Shown: positions 1 through 5,435, counted from the first letter of the stretch. The stretch: 5,669 nt of DNA from Gemmatimonadales bacterium (GCA_013003805.1 JABDII010000496.1:1-5669); one strand, 5' to 3'. Numbers and translations are program-made. The notes: generated by a model not told the origin, from the letters alone.

Positions 1-709
1 ACGGTTCGACCGCCGCTGCGACCTGCTTCACCTTTGCCGCGGGGAGCGGGATGTAGTTCACGTAGCTATACATGAAACTCACCCACCGCCGGTCGTGAAC
101 CACCTGGATGATGTCGCCGGGGAGCAGGGCCCCCCCTCGTCCCTCGGCTCCGCCGTTCCAATGGAGCATTGCCCCGCCGTCAAAGTGACCGCCCCCGTGA
201 ATGAGGGTGAGTCCCGTGCCCAGTGAACGAGTCTTTCCCTCCCAGAAGACGATGGCGGGATCCGGGCGGACCACCCAGTGCCGGTCGGCGGCGTTGATGT
301 AGATGGGGATGCCGTCGAACGCTCGACTCCATTCGACAATGCTCGAGTAGTAATGCGGATGGGAGAGAGCGATACCGGACAGGCCACCGAGTTCCTGCAC
401 CCGGGCGATGGTTTTCAGATCGATCAGGCTGATGCAATCCCAGAGGATGTTCCCCCCCCCGTCGGGCGCCTCCACCAGGTAGGCGTGTTGCCCGATCGCG
501 AACGTGGGCTCCATGCCGATTCGGGTGAGTCCGGGCTCCATCGGGTCGAAGCGATTCCGGTACTGCCCGCGAAGCGCGTCGAGGGTGGTCCACTCTTGGC
601 CCTCCCAGCCGACGTATTGCCGCTCGTCTTCGCAAACCACACACTGGTCGGGGGGTGAGGCGCTCTCCGGGTATTGGACCCCGCAGGTCGCGCAGATGTA
701 GTGCTGCAT
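1..709 (-). CDS. Rubredoxin-like zinc ribbon fused to metallo-beta-lactamase fold hydrolase (3' end missing)
   Basis: Reading leftward from ATG at 709-707 the frame is open for 236 codons to the window edge, so the C-terminus is missing. The start is set by GGAGG at 717-721, 7 bases upstream. Residues 1-35 hold two CxxC pairs (C6/C9 and C23/C26) followed by YVGW, a rubredoxin-like metal-binding knuckle. The rest reads as an MBL fold: a strand pair with NILWDC (87-92), the first metal motif HPHYY at 117-121, GGGHFDGG with H175, and a GD at 198-199. The classic HxHxDH motif keeps both leading histidines, but tyrosine and serine replace the Asp and His, so a canonical two-zinc site is unlikely. 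The substrate is unknown. A run of nine G codes for three glycines near residue 85. It is transcribed divergently from the membrane peptide at 828. I am confident of the fold and not of the function. Confidence 0.85.
   Translation of the reverse strand, partial: MQHYICATCGVQYPESASPPDQCVVCEDERQYVGWEGQEWTTLDALRGQYRNRFDPMEPGLTRIGMEPTFAIGQHAYLVEAPDGGGNILWDCISLIDLKTIARVQELGGLSGIALSHPHYYSSIVEWSRAFDGIPIYINAADRHWVVRPDPAIVFWEGKTRSLGTGLTLIHGGGHFDGGAMLHWNGGAEGRGGALLPGDIIQVVHDRRWVSFMYSYVNYIPLPAAKVKQVAAAVEP
452..460. repeat. Nine-base C/G homopolymer inside the MBL gene
   Basis: Nine C on the plus strand, read as GGG GGG GGG in the gene (G84-G86). Gain or loss of one base would shift the frame at about residue 86. 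It may be a slippage-prone site or simply a consequence of high GC. Confidence 0.85.
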
Positions 710-716
710 GCCGTAT

Positions 717-721
717 CCTCC
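717..721 (-). promoter_or_regulatory. Ribosome binding site of the zinc ribbon-MBL gene
   Basis: GGAGG on the minus strand, 7 bases before the ATG at 709. It fixes the start immediately before the CxxC zinc ribbon. Confidence 0.8.
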
Positions 722-815
722 GTGCGCGGGAGCGGGGCGGCGGGGGGGGGTGGCGGTGAAGCGACTGCGCTCCGTCAAGCATATTACCTTGAACCGTTGT
801 GGGGAACGCCCCAAC

Positions 816-821
816 AAGGAG
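816..821 (+). promoter_or_regulatory. Ribosome binding site of the two-helix peptide
   Basis: AAGGAG lies 6 bases before the ATG at 828. The same frame is open further upstream, to an ATG at 708, but that start would overlap the MBL gene start and has no such site. This motif therefore decides for 828. Confidence 0.8.
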
Positions 822-827
822 AACCAC

Positions 828-1031
828 ATGGAGAAGCTAGGGTATCTACTGTTGTTCGCCGTCGCAGCGGTCTGGCTCTATGCGATGATTCGGGGAATGG
901 TTGCCCTTTTGCCGTACGGCCTCGTTGGGCTCGCGGCGCTTGCCGGCATAGGCCTCCTGTTCGCGAAAGTAGTCAAGGACCGGGTAGAGAGTACCGAGGA
1001 CGACCACTACTCCAAGAACGTCGACCGCTAG
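828..1031 (+). CDS. Small two-transmembrane-helix protein, function unknown
   Basis: A 67-residue protein. Residues about 4-22 (YLLLFAVAAVWLYAMI region) and about 25-46 (ALLPYGLVGLAALAGIGLLFA region) are two hydrophobic helices joined by a tight turn with one arginine (R22). A charged tail follows (KVVKDRVESTEDDHYSKNVDR region, residues 47-67). That pattern suggests a hairpin in the inner membrane with a polar tail at one face. AAGGAG sits 6 bases upstream of the chosen ATG. The stop codon is fused to the Shine-Dalgarno site of the next gene (TAGGAG), with only 10 bases between the genes, so the two are very likely co-expressed and possibly coupled. I do not recognise a family, and the partnership with the YbjQ protein is inferred from position. 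Confidence 0.78.
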   Translation: MEKLGYLLLFAVAAVWLYAMIRGMVALLPYGLVGLAALAGIGLLFAKVVKDRVESTEDDHYSKNVDR

Positions 1032-1041
1032 GAGCCGAGCC

Positions 1042-1362
1042 ATGCTCATGACGACCCAAGACGTGCCCGAGGAATGGCAAGTAACCGAGACGCTCGGCCT
1101 GGTGCGAGGGAACTCGATTCGCGCGCGCCATATCGGGAAGGACATCCTGGCCGGCCTCCGGAACGTGGTGGGCGGCGAGATCCAGGAGTACACCAAGATG
1201 TTGGGTGAGTCGCGGGAGCAGGCGATCGATCGGATGGTTGCAGAAGCCAAGAAGCTGAAGGCCGACGGGATCGTGTGTATTCGGTTTACCACGTCCGCCG
1301 TGACCCAGGGCGCGGCCGAGCTGCTGGCCTACGGCACCGCCGTTAGGCTCAGGAAAAAATAG
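1042..1362 (+). CDS. ybjQ: YbjQ/UPF0145 family protein
   Basis: This 106-residue protein matches the UPF0145 (YbjQ, DUF74) family along nearly its whole length and at the usual size. Recognisable features are the first strand ETLGLVRG (16-23), the helix lead-in DILAGLRNVVGG (34-45), EY at 49-50, the helix REQAIDRMVAEAKKLKADGIV (58-78) and the terminal strand YGTAVRL (97-103). Members form small oligomeric barrels. The old 'heavy-metal-binding' label for the family is weakly supported and the cellular role is unknown. The ATG at 1042 has GGAG 7 bases upstream, inside the previous stop region. An ATG at 1048 is an alternative start. It follows the two-helix peptide closely. A 58-base gap separates it from the aldolase, with no strong terminator, so readthrough is plausible. 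Confidence 0.9.
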   Translation: MLMTTQDVPEEWQVTETLGLVRGNSIRARHIGKDILAGLRNVVGGEIQEYTKMLGESREQAIDRMVAEAKKLKADGIVCIRFTTSAVTQGAAELLAYGTAVRLRKK

Positions 1363-1420
1363 AGACGCTCCCGGTTGTGGTGACGCCACGGGGCGCAAAA
1401 CCGTCCTCGATCGGGGCAGC
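1363..1420. other. Short gap between ybjQ and the aldolase with a weak stem-loop
   Basis: CGGTT (1372-1376) can pair with AACCG (1399-1403), enclosing GTGG/CCAC arms at 1377-1380 and 1386-1389. No T-run follows, so it is not a convincing intrinsic terminator. It could be a weak attenuating or processing hairpin, or chance. No clear Shine-Dalgarno site precedes the aldolase. Confidence 0.25.
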
Positions 1421-2098
1421 ATGACTATGCCGTCAAAGAAACTGGCCAATATGGTTGAAGGTCCTGCCGAGAGAATCTCACGGACGCGGGAGCGGCTGCT
1501 CCACGATGGCGTCATCCTCTGCATTCGGATGGGAGCCGGCGATCCGGTGCTCGACAAGTGCGAGGCGGCGGCGCGTGGCGGTCTCCGCACGCTCGAAGTG
1601 ACCCTCACCACACCGAACGCACTCGATATCATCGGTACCCTAGCGCAGCGCGAGGAAATGCTGGTCGGAGCGGGAACGGTTCTCAGCCGGCAGGCCGTGC
1701 GCAGCGTTGCCAGGGCCGGCGGGAAGTTCGTCCTCTCCCCGGTGTTCGATTCCGCGGTGTGCGATGAGGCCCGTCGCGTGGGGCTCCTCGCCATACCGGG
1801 CACCGGCACGCCGACGGAGATCCTGGCGGCTCACCGCGCCGGCGCGTCGCTAGTCAAGGTGTTTCCGGCCGGGCCGTTAGGCGGGCCCGCCTTCCTCCGT
1901 GCGGTCCGCGGCCCGCTCCCGGACGTTCCCCTCATTCCGACCAGCGGACCAACGTCTGAGACCATTGCGGATTACGTCGCAGCGGGAGCCGTCGCCGTCG
2001 GAGTTGGTGCTGAAGTCTTTCCCCCGAACTCCACCCTTGATTCGATCGAACAGGCAGCCCGCCGCGTGCGCGACGCCATGGACCGCGCCCGGGCGTAA
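1421..2098 (+). CDS. eda: KDPG/KHG-type class I aldolase (Eda family)
   Basis: A 225-residue TIM-barrel aldolase of the family that splits 2-keto-3-deoxy-6-phosphogluconate (Entner-Doudoroff) or 4-hydroxy-2-oxoglutarate by a Schiff-base mechanism. The active-site signatures are present: ICIR-type first strand with R36, LEVTL with the general acid/base E59, VGAGTVL (82-88), LSP (105-107), PGTGTPTE (126-133) and VKVFPA with the Schiff-base lysine K146. Two phosphate-binding elements differ from E. coli Eda: PTGGI becomes PTSGP (173-177), and the GGS loop reads VGA (195-197), with alanine where the phosphate-binding serine would be. The substrate could therefore be unphosphorylated. The family core starts near residue 19 and the Shine-Dalgarno site is weak, so ATG 1427 or 1451 are possible starts. 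It is followed after 2 bases by the methyltransferase. Confidence 0.9.
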   Translation: MTMPSKKLANMVEGPAERISRTRERLLHDGVILCIRMGAGDPVLDKCEAAARGGLRTLEVTLTTPNALDIIGTLAQREEMLVGAGTVLSRQAVRSVARAGGKFVLSPVFDSAVCDEARRVGLLAIPGTGTPTEILAAHRAGASLVKVFPAGPLGGPAFLRAVRGPLPDVPLIPTSGPTSETIADYVAAGAVAVGVGAEVFPPNSTLDSIEQAARRVRDAMDRARA

Positions 2099-2100
2099 CC

Positions 2101-2799
2101 GTGGCCGACCAGCCGGGCTTCGACTTCGACGGTGACTACGCCACGCGCTACGAGCGGGTGATACGTCAGGTCGTGCCGGGATACGACGACCTCATGCACC
2201 TCACGCCCGCCGTGCTACGGATGACGGTGGGGCCAACCGCTCGCGTCCTGGTGGTGGGCGCCGGGACCGGAAACGAGCTTGCGGCGTATGCCCGAGGGGA
2301 ACCGGGCTGGCTTCTTACCGCGGTGGAACCGTCGGAGGGCATGCTCGCCCAAGCACGAGCCAGGATGGCAGACCTCGGCATGGAATCCCGAATCGAGTTC
2401 TGCCGCGGGCATCTCGCGGAGCTGCCGGAGACCAGACCCTTCGATGCCGCAACGCTGCTCCTGGTGCTCCACTTCCAACCAGATGACGGGGCCAAGCTCC
2501 GCCTGCTCCGGGACATTGCAGCGCGGCTCCGGCCCGGTGCGCCGTTCACCCTGGTCGATTCACATGGAGAGGCTGGAACCGCTCCGTTCGACCAGATGAT
2601 GGAGGCATGGATGCGCTACGCCCGCTACCACGGGGTCTCGGAGGAGGAAGAAGCCCTGTATCGGGAGCAGGTGCGCGACGGGGTCTACAACGTGCCGGCG
2701 GAGCGGGTCACCGAGCTCTTGAGCGAAGCCGGCTTTCGGAACCCGTCCCAATTCTATCGGGCGTTGGTCTTCGGCGGTTGGGTGGCGGAGCGGGCGTGA
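2101..2799 (+). CDS. Class I SAM-dependent methyltransferase, CmoA-like
   Basis: A 232-residue Rossmann-fold methyltransferase. Motif I is VLVVGAGTGNE (49-59), and the acidic residue after strand 2 is E76 in AVEPSEGM. FDAATLLLVLHF (114-125) matches motif IV and RLRPGA (142-147) the post-motif loop. VPGYDDLM (25-32), HFQPDD (124-129) and the C-terminal FGGWVAE resemble E. coli CmoA (VPGY, LQFLEP and FGSLVA in the same order), so this is probably a CmoA-like branch. Methyl or carboxymethyl transfer cannot be told apart from sequence alone, and the substrate is unknown. GTG is the only start close to the N-terminal motif. It lies 2 bases after the aldolase stop and has no Shine-Dalgarno site of its own, which suggests translational coupling. 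Its stop codon directly abuts the stop of the convergent gene. Confidence 0.87.
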   Translation: MADQPGFDFDGDYATRYERVIRQVVPGYDDLMHLTPAVLRMTVGPTARVLVVGAGTGNELAAYARGEPGWLLTAVEPSEGMLAQARARMADLGMESRIEFCRGHLAELPETRPFDAATLLLVLHFQPDDGAKLRLLRDIAARLRPGAPFTLVDSHGEAGTAPFDQMMEAWMRYARYHGVSEEEEALYREQVRDGVYNVPAERVTELLSEAGFRNPSQFYRALVFGGWVAERA

Positions 2800-3087
2800 T
2801 TAGTGCTTGGGGAGTTCGGGAGGTCCGGCCCCCTGGTCATCGGCGACGTGGGTGAGCACCCGCTCGGTGAAGTCTAAGCGTTCGTGAACGTACCCCAGCT
2901 CCTCCTGCATCCCATCGACCCGGTCCTCGATTTGCTTCACTGCCTCCGTGAGCTTGGCGACCTCGGCGCTGCCGTACTTGGCGGTTCGCGTCCTGACCCA
3001 GGTCCATGAAAGGATGCCGAGTCCCATCACGACCGCGGTCGCCGGGATCAGCATCTCGAGGATTGCTTGGATTTGGTATGGCTCCAC
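2800..3087 (-). CDS. Small membrane-anchored coiled-coil protein B, PspB-like architecture
   Basis: A 95-residue protein. A single hydrophobic helix spans about residues 9-31 and ends in WTWV. A basic stretch, RTRTAK (32-37), follows and predicts a cytoplasmic C-terminus. An uninterrupted heptad coiled coil comes next, with a/d residues V43, L46, V50, I53, V57, M60, L64, V67, L71 and T74, then an acidic/proline tail. This layout, and the resemblance of the segment after the helix to PspB (L..LA..A..M..RI..LE), suggest a PspB-like stress protein, but the match is architectural only. GTG is used as start, with GGGAG 6 bases upstream (3094-3098). It is a tandem paralogue of the gene at 3138-3449: 23 of 44 residues are identical over the coiled coil by hand count. 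It is the last gene of the minus-strand block. Confidence 0.82.
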   Translation of the reverse strand: MEPYQIQAILEMLIPATAVVMGLGILSWTWVRTRTAKYGSAEVAKLTEAVKQIEDRVDGMQEELGYVHERLDFTERVLTHVADDQGAGPPELPKH

Positions 3088-3137
3088 GACTCGCTCCCGA
3101 TGTGCTTCGCCAAGAATACCGGGATTCCAACAGGAAT

Positions 3138-3449
3138 CTAGGGGGCAGGCGGCGGATGCCCATCATCGACCTGCTCATCCCGAGGGCGTTCCAGCAGGCG
3201 TTCGGTGAACTCCAGGCGATCGTGCATGGAACCCAGTTCCTCCTCCAGGTCTTCGAGCCGATCGTGCAGTTGCTCCACGGCTTGGGTGAGGCGGGCTACG
3301 TCGTCGCCTTCGATTCGCGGCCTGGGTTTCGACCAGGGCCATACCACCCCGCTCTGCGCCCAGGCCCAGACGGTGGCGACGGATCCAACAGCCGCCGCAA
3401 CAATGATTGAAGTGAGGAGCAGGTCCGCTGTCTGGTAGTAACTTTCCAC
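3138..3449 (-). CDS. Small membrane-anchored coiled-coil protein A, paralogue of the next gene
   Basis: A 103-residue protein. A transmembrane helix at about 9-31 ends in VWAWA. A WPWSKPRPR linker follows, then a coiled coil with a perfect a/d pattern (V51, L54, V58, L61, L65, L68, L72, M75, L79, T82). The tail is rich in acidic residues and proline. The shared signature with its neighbour is VAxLTxAVxQ, DR, EELG, H.RL.FTER. The start is GTG at 3449 with only a weak upstream Shine-Dalgarno site, so the exact start is less sure. Only 50 bases separate it from the downstream paralogue, and 87 bases carrying a G-rich repeat separate it from the glucokinase stop. The sequence supports a local gene duplication. 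A PspB-like role is inference. Confidence 0.8.
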   Translation of the reverse strand: MESYYQTADLLLTSIIVAAAVGSVATVWAWAQSGVVWPWSKPRPRIEGDDVARLTQAVEQLHDRLEDLEEELGSMHDRLEFTERLLERPRDEQVDDGHPPPAP

Positions 3450-3536
3450 TGGATGCGCTCGGTTGAACGACCGTGCAGAATTTATGTAATAGGGAGTAGG
3501 GAGTAGGGAGTAGGGAGCAGCCGGAGGAATGGCGGG
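3450..3536. other. Gap between glucokinase and coiled-coil gene A
   Basis: These 87 bases hold the four-unit heptamer repeat and a short AT-rich piece (TTTATGTAAT at 3481-3490). I see no convincing terminator hairpin after glk. On the minus strand a promoter for the paralogue pair could lie here, but none is clear. Confidence 0.4.
3490..3517. repeat. Four tandem TAGGGAG heptamers, G-quadruplex pattern
   Basis: Four exact copies of TAGGGAG run head to tail between glk and the coiled-coil gene A. On the plus strand this gives four GGG runs each separated by the 4-base spacer AGTA, which satisfies the usual G3N1-7 quadruplex pattern. On the transcribed minus strand it reads CTCCCTA four times, so the C-rich strand would be in the mRNA and the G-rich strand is the template. 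The unit is a seven-mer, so unit-number change is plausible. Confidence 0.9.
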
Positions 3537-4490
3537 TCAGGCGTCGGGCCGAGATTCGATCAGATAGCCCAACCCTTCCAGTCCCGGATTCGGGTGGGTG
3601 ATCAGATACGTAGGAATACCCGCCAGGTACCGTGAAAACCGCCCCTTGCTCTCGAAGCGTTTCCGGAACGGGGAGCGGACGAACAAGGGCCCGAACTTGG
3701 GAACGATTCCGCCTGCGATATACATCCCACCCAAGGCGCCGAGCGTGAGGGCGAGGTCGGCCGCAATGGTACCCAGCATGGCACAGAACGCGTTGATCGT
3801 GAGGCGGCAGGTAGCGCACTCCCCCGATCGTGCTCGGGTGGTAATGGTCTTGGCGGAGAGCGGTCGCACCGTGTGGCCGCGGACGTCGCCGATCGCACGG
3901 TAGAGTAGGGCCAAGCCATCGCCCGACAGCAACCGCTCGGCCGACACGTGGGCGAACTCTCGTCGCAGCCGTTGGAGGATCTCCGCTTCGAAATCGTCGA
4001 ATGGCGGGAGCGTGACTTTTCCCCCCTCGGAGGCCAGCGGAACAAAGTGGCGGCCGGTCCAGATCAGTCCCGAGACACCGAGGCCGGTGCCTGGTCCGAT
4101 CACGCCGATCGCCGCGTGCTTGATTGCGCGGCCCGCGCCGATCTTCCTGCGGTCGGAGGCGCGTAACCGGGGGATCGCGAGCGCGATCGCCGAAAAATCA
4201 TTGATCACCTGAAGGTCGGCGAAGCCGTACCGGCGCCGCACGCCATCAATTGAGAAGGCCCAGGTATTGTTGGTGAACCGGACGCGGTCGCCCAGTACGG
4301 GAGCCGCGACCGCAAACGCGGCCCCCGACGGCGGAGGGTCTAGCTGGAGGTGTGCGAGGTAAGCGTCAATTGCCGCCGGGAAGGACCGGTAGTCTGCGCA
4401 CTTGAAATGGGTGACATACCGGGGCCGGCCGCCAGGACTCATGACGGCGAAGCGCACATTCGTGCCGCCGATGTCGGCGATGAGCCGCAT
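3537..4490 (-). CDS. glk: Glucokinase, with lysine at the usual EGGH histidine
   Basis: A 317-residue Glk-type (PF02685-like) sugar kinase that phosphorylates glucose with ATP in the cytoplasm. Seen in order from ATG 4490: phosphate loop DIGGTN (6-11), AVAAPV (60-65), NNTW (74-77), INDF with N97 and the catalytic base D98, GPGTGLG (132-138), EGGK (155-158), AHVSAERLLSGDGL (180-193) with E185, the CATC pair, and AGGIVPKF and GRF near the end. All match E. coli Glk closely except K158, where E. coli has the glucose-contacting H160. An upstream GTG at 4505 overlaps the otsB stop by 4 bases (GTGA) and would add five residues. ATG 4490 is chosen because it is closest to the nucleotide-binding motif, but GTG is credible. 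Neither has a strong Shine-Dalgarno site, which suggests coupling to otsB. Confidence 0.93.
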   Translation of the reverse strand: MRLIADIGGTNVRFAVMSPGGRPRYVTHFKCADYRSFPAAIDAYLAHLQLDPPPSGAAFAVAAPVLGDRVRFTNNTWAFSIDGVRRRYGFADLQVINDFSAIALAIPRLRASDRRKIGAGRAIKHAAIGVIGPGTGLGVSGLIWTGRHFVPLASEGGKVTLPPFDDFEAEILQRLRREFAHVSAERLLSGDGLALLYRAIGDVRGHTVRPLSAKTITTRARSGECATCRLTINAFCAMLGTIAADLALTLGALGGMYIAGGIVPKFGPLFVRSPFRKRFESKGRFSRYLAGIPTYLITHPNPGLEGLGYLIESRPDA

Positions 4491-4501
4491 CGGGACCGAC
4501 G

Positions 4502-5341
4502 TCACGCGGTCTCGCTCTGTTCGAGCGCGTTTGCCACTCGGGCGAGCCACGTATGCACCTGGCTCACCGACTCGAGCCTCCATCGAGCTTGGGTCCTGGT
4601 TTCCTCCGGTGGACCGACGCGGATGGAATAGCCACCGTGCCGGTTCACCGCGTCGAAGGCCTCCTCATCGGTGACATCGTCGCCGACAAAGACCGGCACG
4701 CGGCCGGCGAACGGGTCCTCGGCCAGGAACCGTTCTACGACCATGCCCTTGTGCGCGTCGATCGACTTGATCTCCAGCACCATCTTGCCGGCCAGAACGT
4801 GGAAGCGATCACCGAGTTGGCGAGCGATCTCGTTCACGAATTGCTTCGCTTCCGCCTCACAGTCCGGCGCCAAACGATAGTGAAGGGCAACCGTCATGCC
4901 TTTGTCTTCGATCCGGACGCCGGGGTTCCGGTCCGCAAACTCCTCGAGCGTCCGCCGCACCGGGGCCAAGTCTGGGGTGGCGCCCTCGGCATCGTGGAAA
5001 GTCCCGGCAGCGCTCCGCCATTCCAGCCCGTGGAGCCCGGCGGCCGCGATGGTGAGCGGACCGAACAGCTGATCGAGCTGGCGGATCGGCCGACCGCTCA
5101 CGAGCGCCACGGCGCCGCCGGCCGCATGGGCCAGGCGCTCGAGGATCTCGACGGTGTCGCCTCTGACGGCGACGCTCTCCGGGGTAGGGGCGATCTCGAG
5201 CAGGGTCCCGTCGACATCGAGAAACATTGCCCATGTGTCGCTTGGCGAGGGCAGCGGCGGCCTCGGTGCGGGGGGCTGGAAGGGGGCGTCGGGTTCACCG
5301 GAACGAGAGGGGGACGTGTGTGGCGACGGGGAATCGAGCAC
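4502..5341 (-). CDS. otsB: Trehalose-6-phosphate phosphatase
   Basis: A 279-residue HAD-superfamily phosphatase that converts trehalose-6-phosphate to trehalose. Motif I is DVDGTLLEIAP, with nucleophile D42 and D44. Motif II is VSGR (81-84), GLHGLE (102-107) is typical of OtsB, EDKGMTVALHYR (145-156) lies in the cap, K198 in HKG is motif III, and FVGDDVTDEEAF (218-229) is motif IV with D221, D222 and D225. The start is GTG at 5341, supported by GGGAG at 5348-5352, 6 bases upstream. This gives a 35-residue proline/serine-rich leader before the HAD domain. An internal ATG at 5227 would remove that leader but has a poor site. The stop codon overlaps or nearly touches the glk start, so the two form one translation unit. 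It is divergent from a GT4 enzyme that probably makes the trehalose backbone. Confidence 0.93.
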   Translation of the reverse strand: MLDSPSPHTSPSRSGEPDAPFQPPAPRPPLPSPSDTWAMFLDVDGTLLEIAPTPESVAVRGDTVEILERLAHAAGGAVALVSGRPIRQLDQLFGPLTIAAAGLHGLEWRSAAGTFHDAEGATPDLAPVRRTLEEFADRNPGVRIEDKGMTVALHYRLAPDCEAEAKQFVNEIARQLGDRFHVLAGKMVLEIKSIDAHKGMVVERFLAEDPFAGRVPVFVGDDVTDEEAFDAVNRHGGYSIRVGPPEETRTQARWRLESVSQVHTWLARVANALEQSETA

Positions 5342-5347
5342 GCGGAT

Positions 5348-5352
5348 CTCCC
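5348..5352 (-). promoter_or_regulatory. Ribosome binding site of otsB
   Basis: GGGAG on the minus strand with a 6-base spacer to GTG 5341. It supports the longer OtsB form with the proline-rich leader over a start at 5227. Confidence 0.75.
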
Positions 5353-5404
5353 ATGGGACAAGGGGGTTCGACTCAATATAGAGTCGGCTTCAGTATAGAT
5401 TGAA

Positions 5405-5435
5405 CCCGGCAGATGCCGGGCTCGACCGGCCGAGC
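5405..5435. repeat. Adjacent GC-rich inverted repeats that can pair in alternative ways
   Basis: CCCGGC (5405-5410) and GCCGGG (5415-5420) form a perfect six-pair stem with a 4-base loop. GCTCG (5420-5424) and CGAGC (5431-5435) form a second dyad. GCCGG (5415-5419) can instead pair with CCGGC (5426-5430), excluding the first stem. In the GT4 leader transcript these would be mutually exclusive hairpins upstream of the ribosome site. High GC makes chance pairing possible. Confidence 0.5.

Larger units (their letters stand above)
710..827. promoter_or_regulatory. Divergent spacer between the MBL gene and the plus-strand cluster
   Basis: This 118-base gap separates two gene sets that point away from each other, so both promoters should lie here or just inside. 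It contains a run of nine G at 742-750. It also has an AT-rich island at 775-792 whose ends are inverted (TCAAG ... CTTGA, 8-base centre), unlike the surrounding GC-rich DNA. TATTAC at 782-787 is a weak -10 candidate for the plus strand, but I see no convincing -35 partner. Promoter placement is inference. Confidence 0.4.

Noticed and set aside
180..827. A 215-codon minus-strand frame overlapping the MBL gene
   Set aside because: It is offset from the frame that carries the CxxC ribbon, MBL motifs and ribosome site. Its translation is arginine/histidine/proline-rich noise.
708..827. An upstream extension of the two-helix peptide from ATG 708
   Set aside because: It would overlap the divergent MBL start, has no ribosome site, encodes an arginine-rich non-conserved leader, and the ATG at 828 has AAGGAG.
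1372..1403. An intrinsic terminator between ybjQ and eda
   Set aside because: A modest stem is present but no T-run follows on the plus strand, so it is listed only as a weak stem-loop.
973..1809. A 278-codon minus-strand open frame across ybjQ and eda
   Set aside because: It spans two well-supported plus-strand genes, has low-complexity S/R/P composition and no recognisable motif.
2837..3410. Plus-strand and alternate-frame open frames across the coiled-coil paralogues
   Set aside because: They have no membrane or coiled-coil pattern and no duplication signal. The minus-strand frames show parallel conserved heptads in both copies.
4017..4026. A frameshift in glk at the TTTT-CCCCCC run beside EGGK
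   Set aside because: The frame and the strongly conserved residues continue intact on both sides. Only one residue differs, so this is a substitution and not an indel.
4553..5398. A 281-codon open frame on the plus strand opposite otsB
   Set aside because: It is antisense to a gene with all HAD motifs. Its translation lacks domain character and is rich in R, G, H and D, as expected from a GC-rich shadow.
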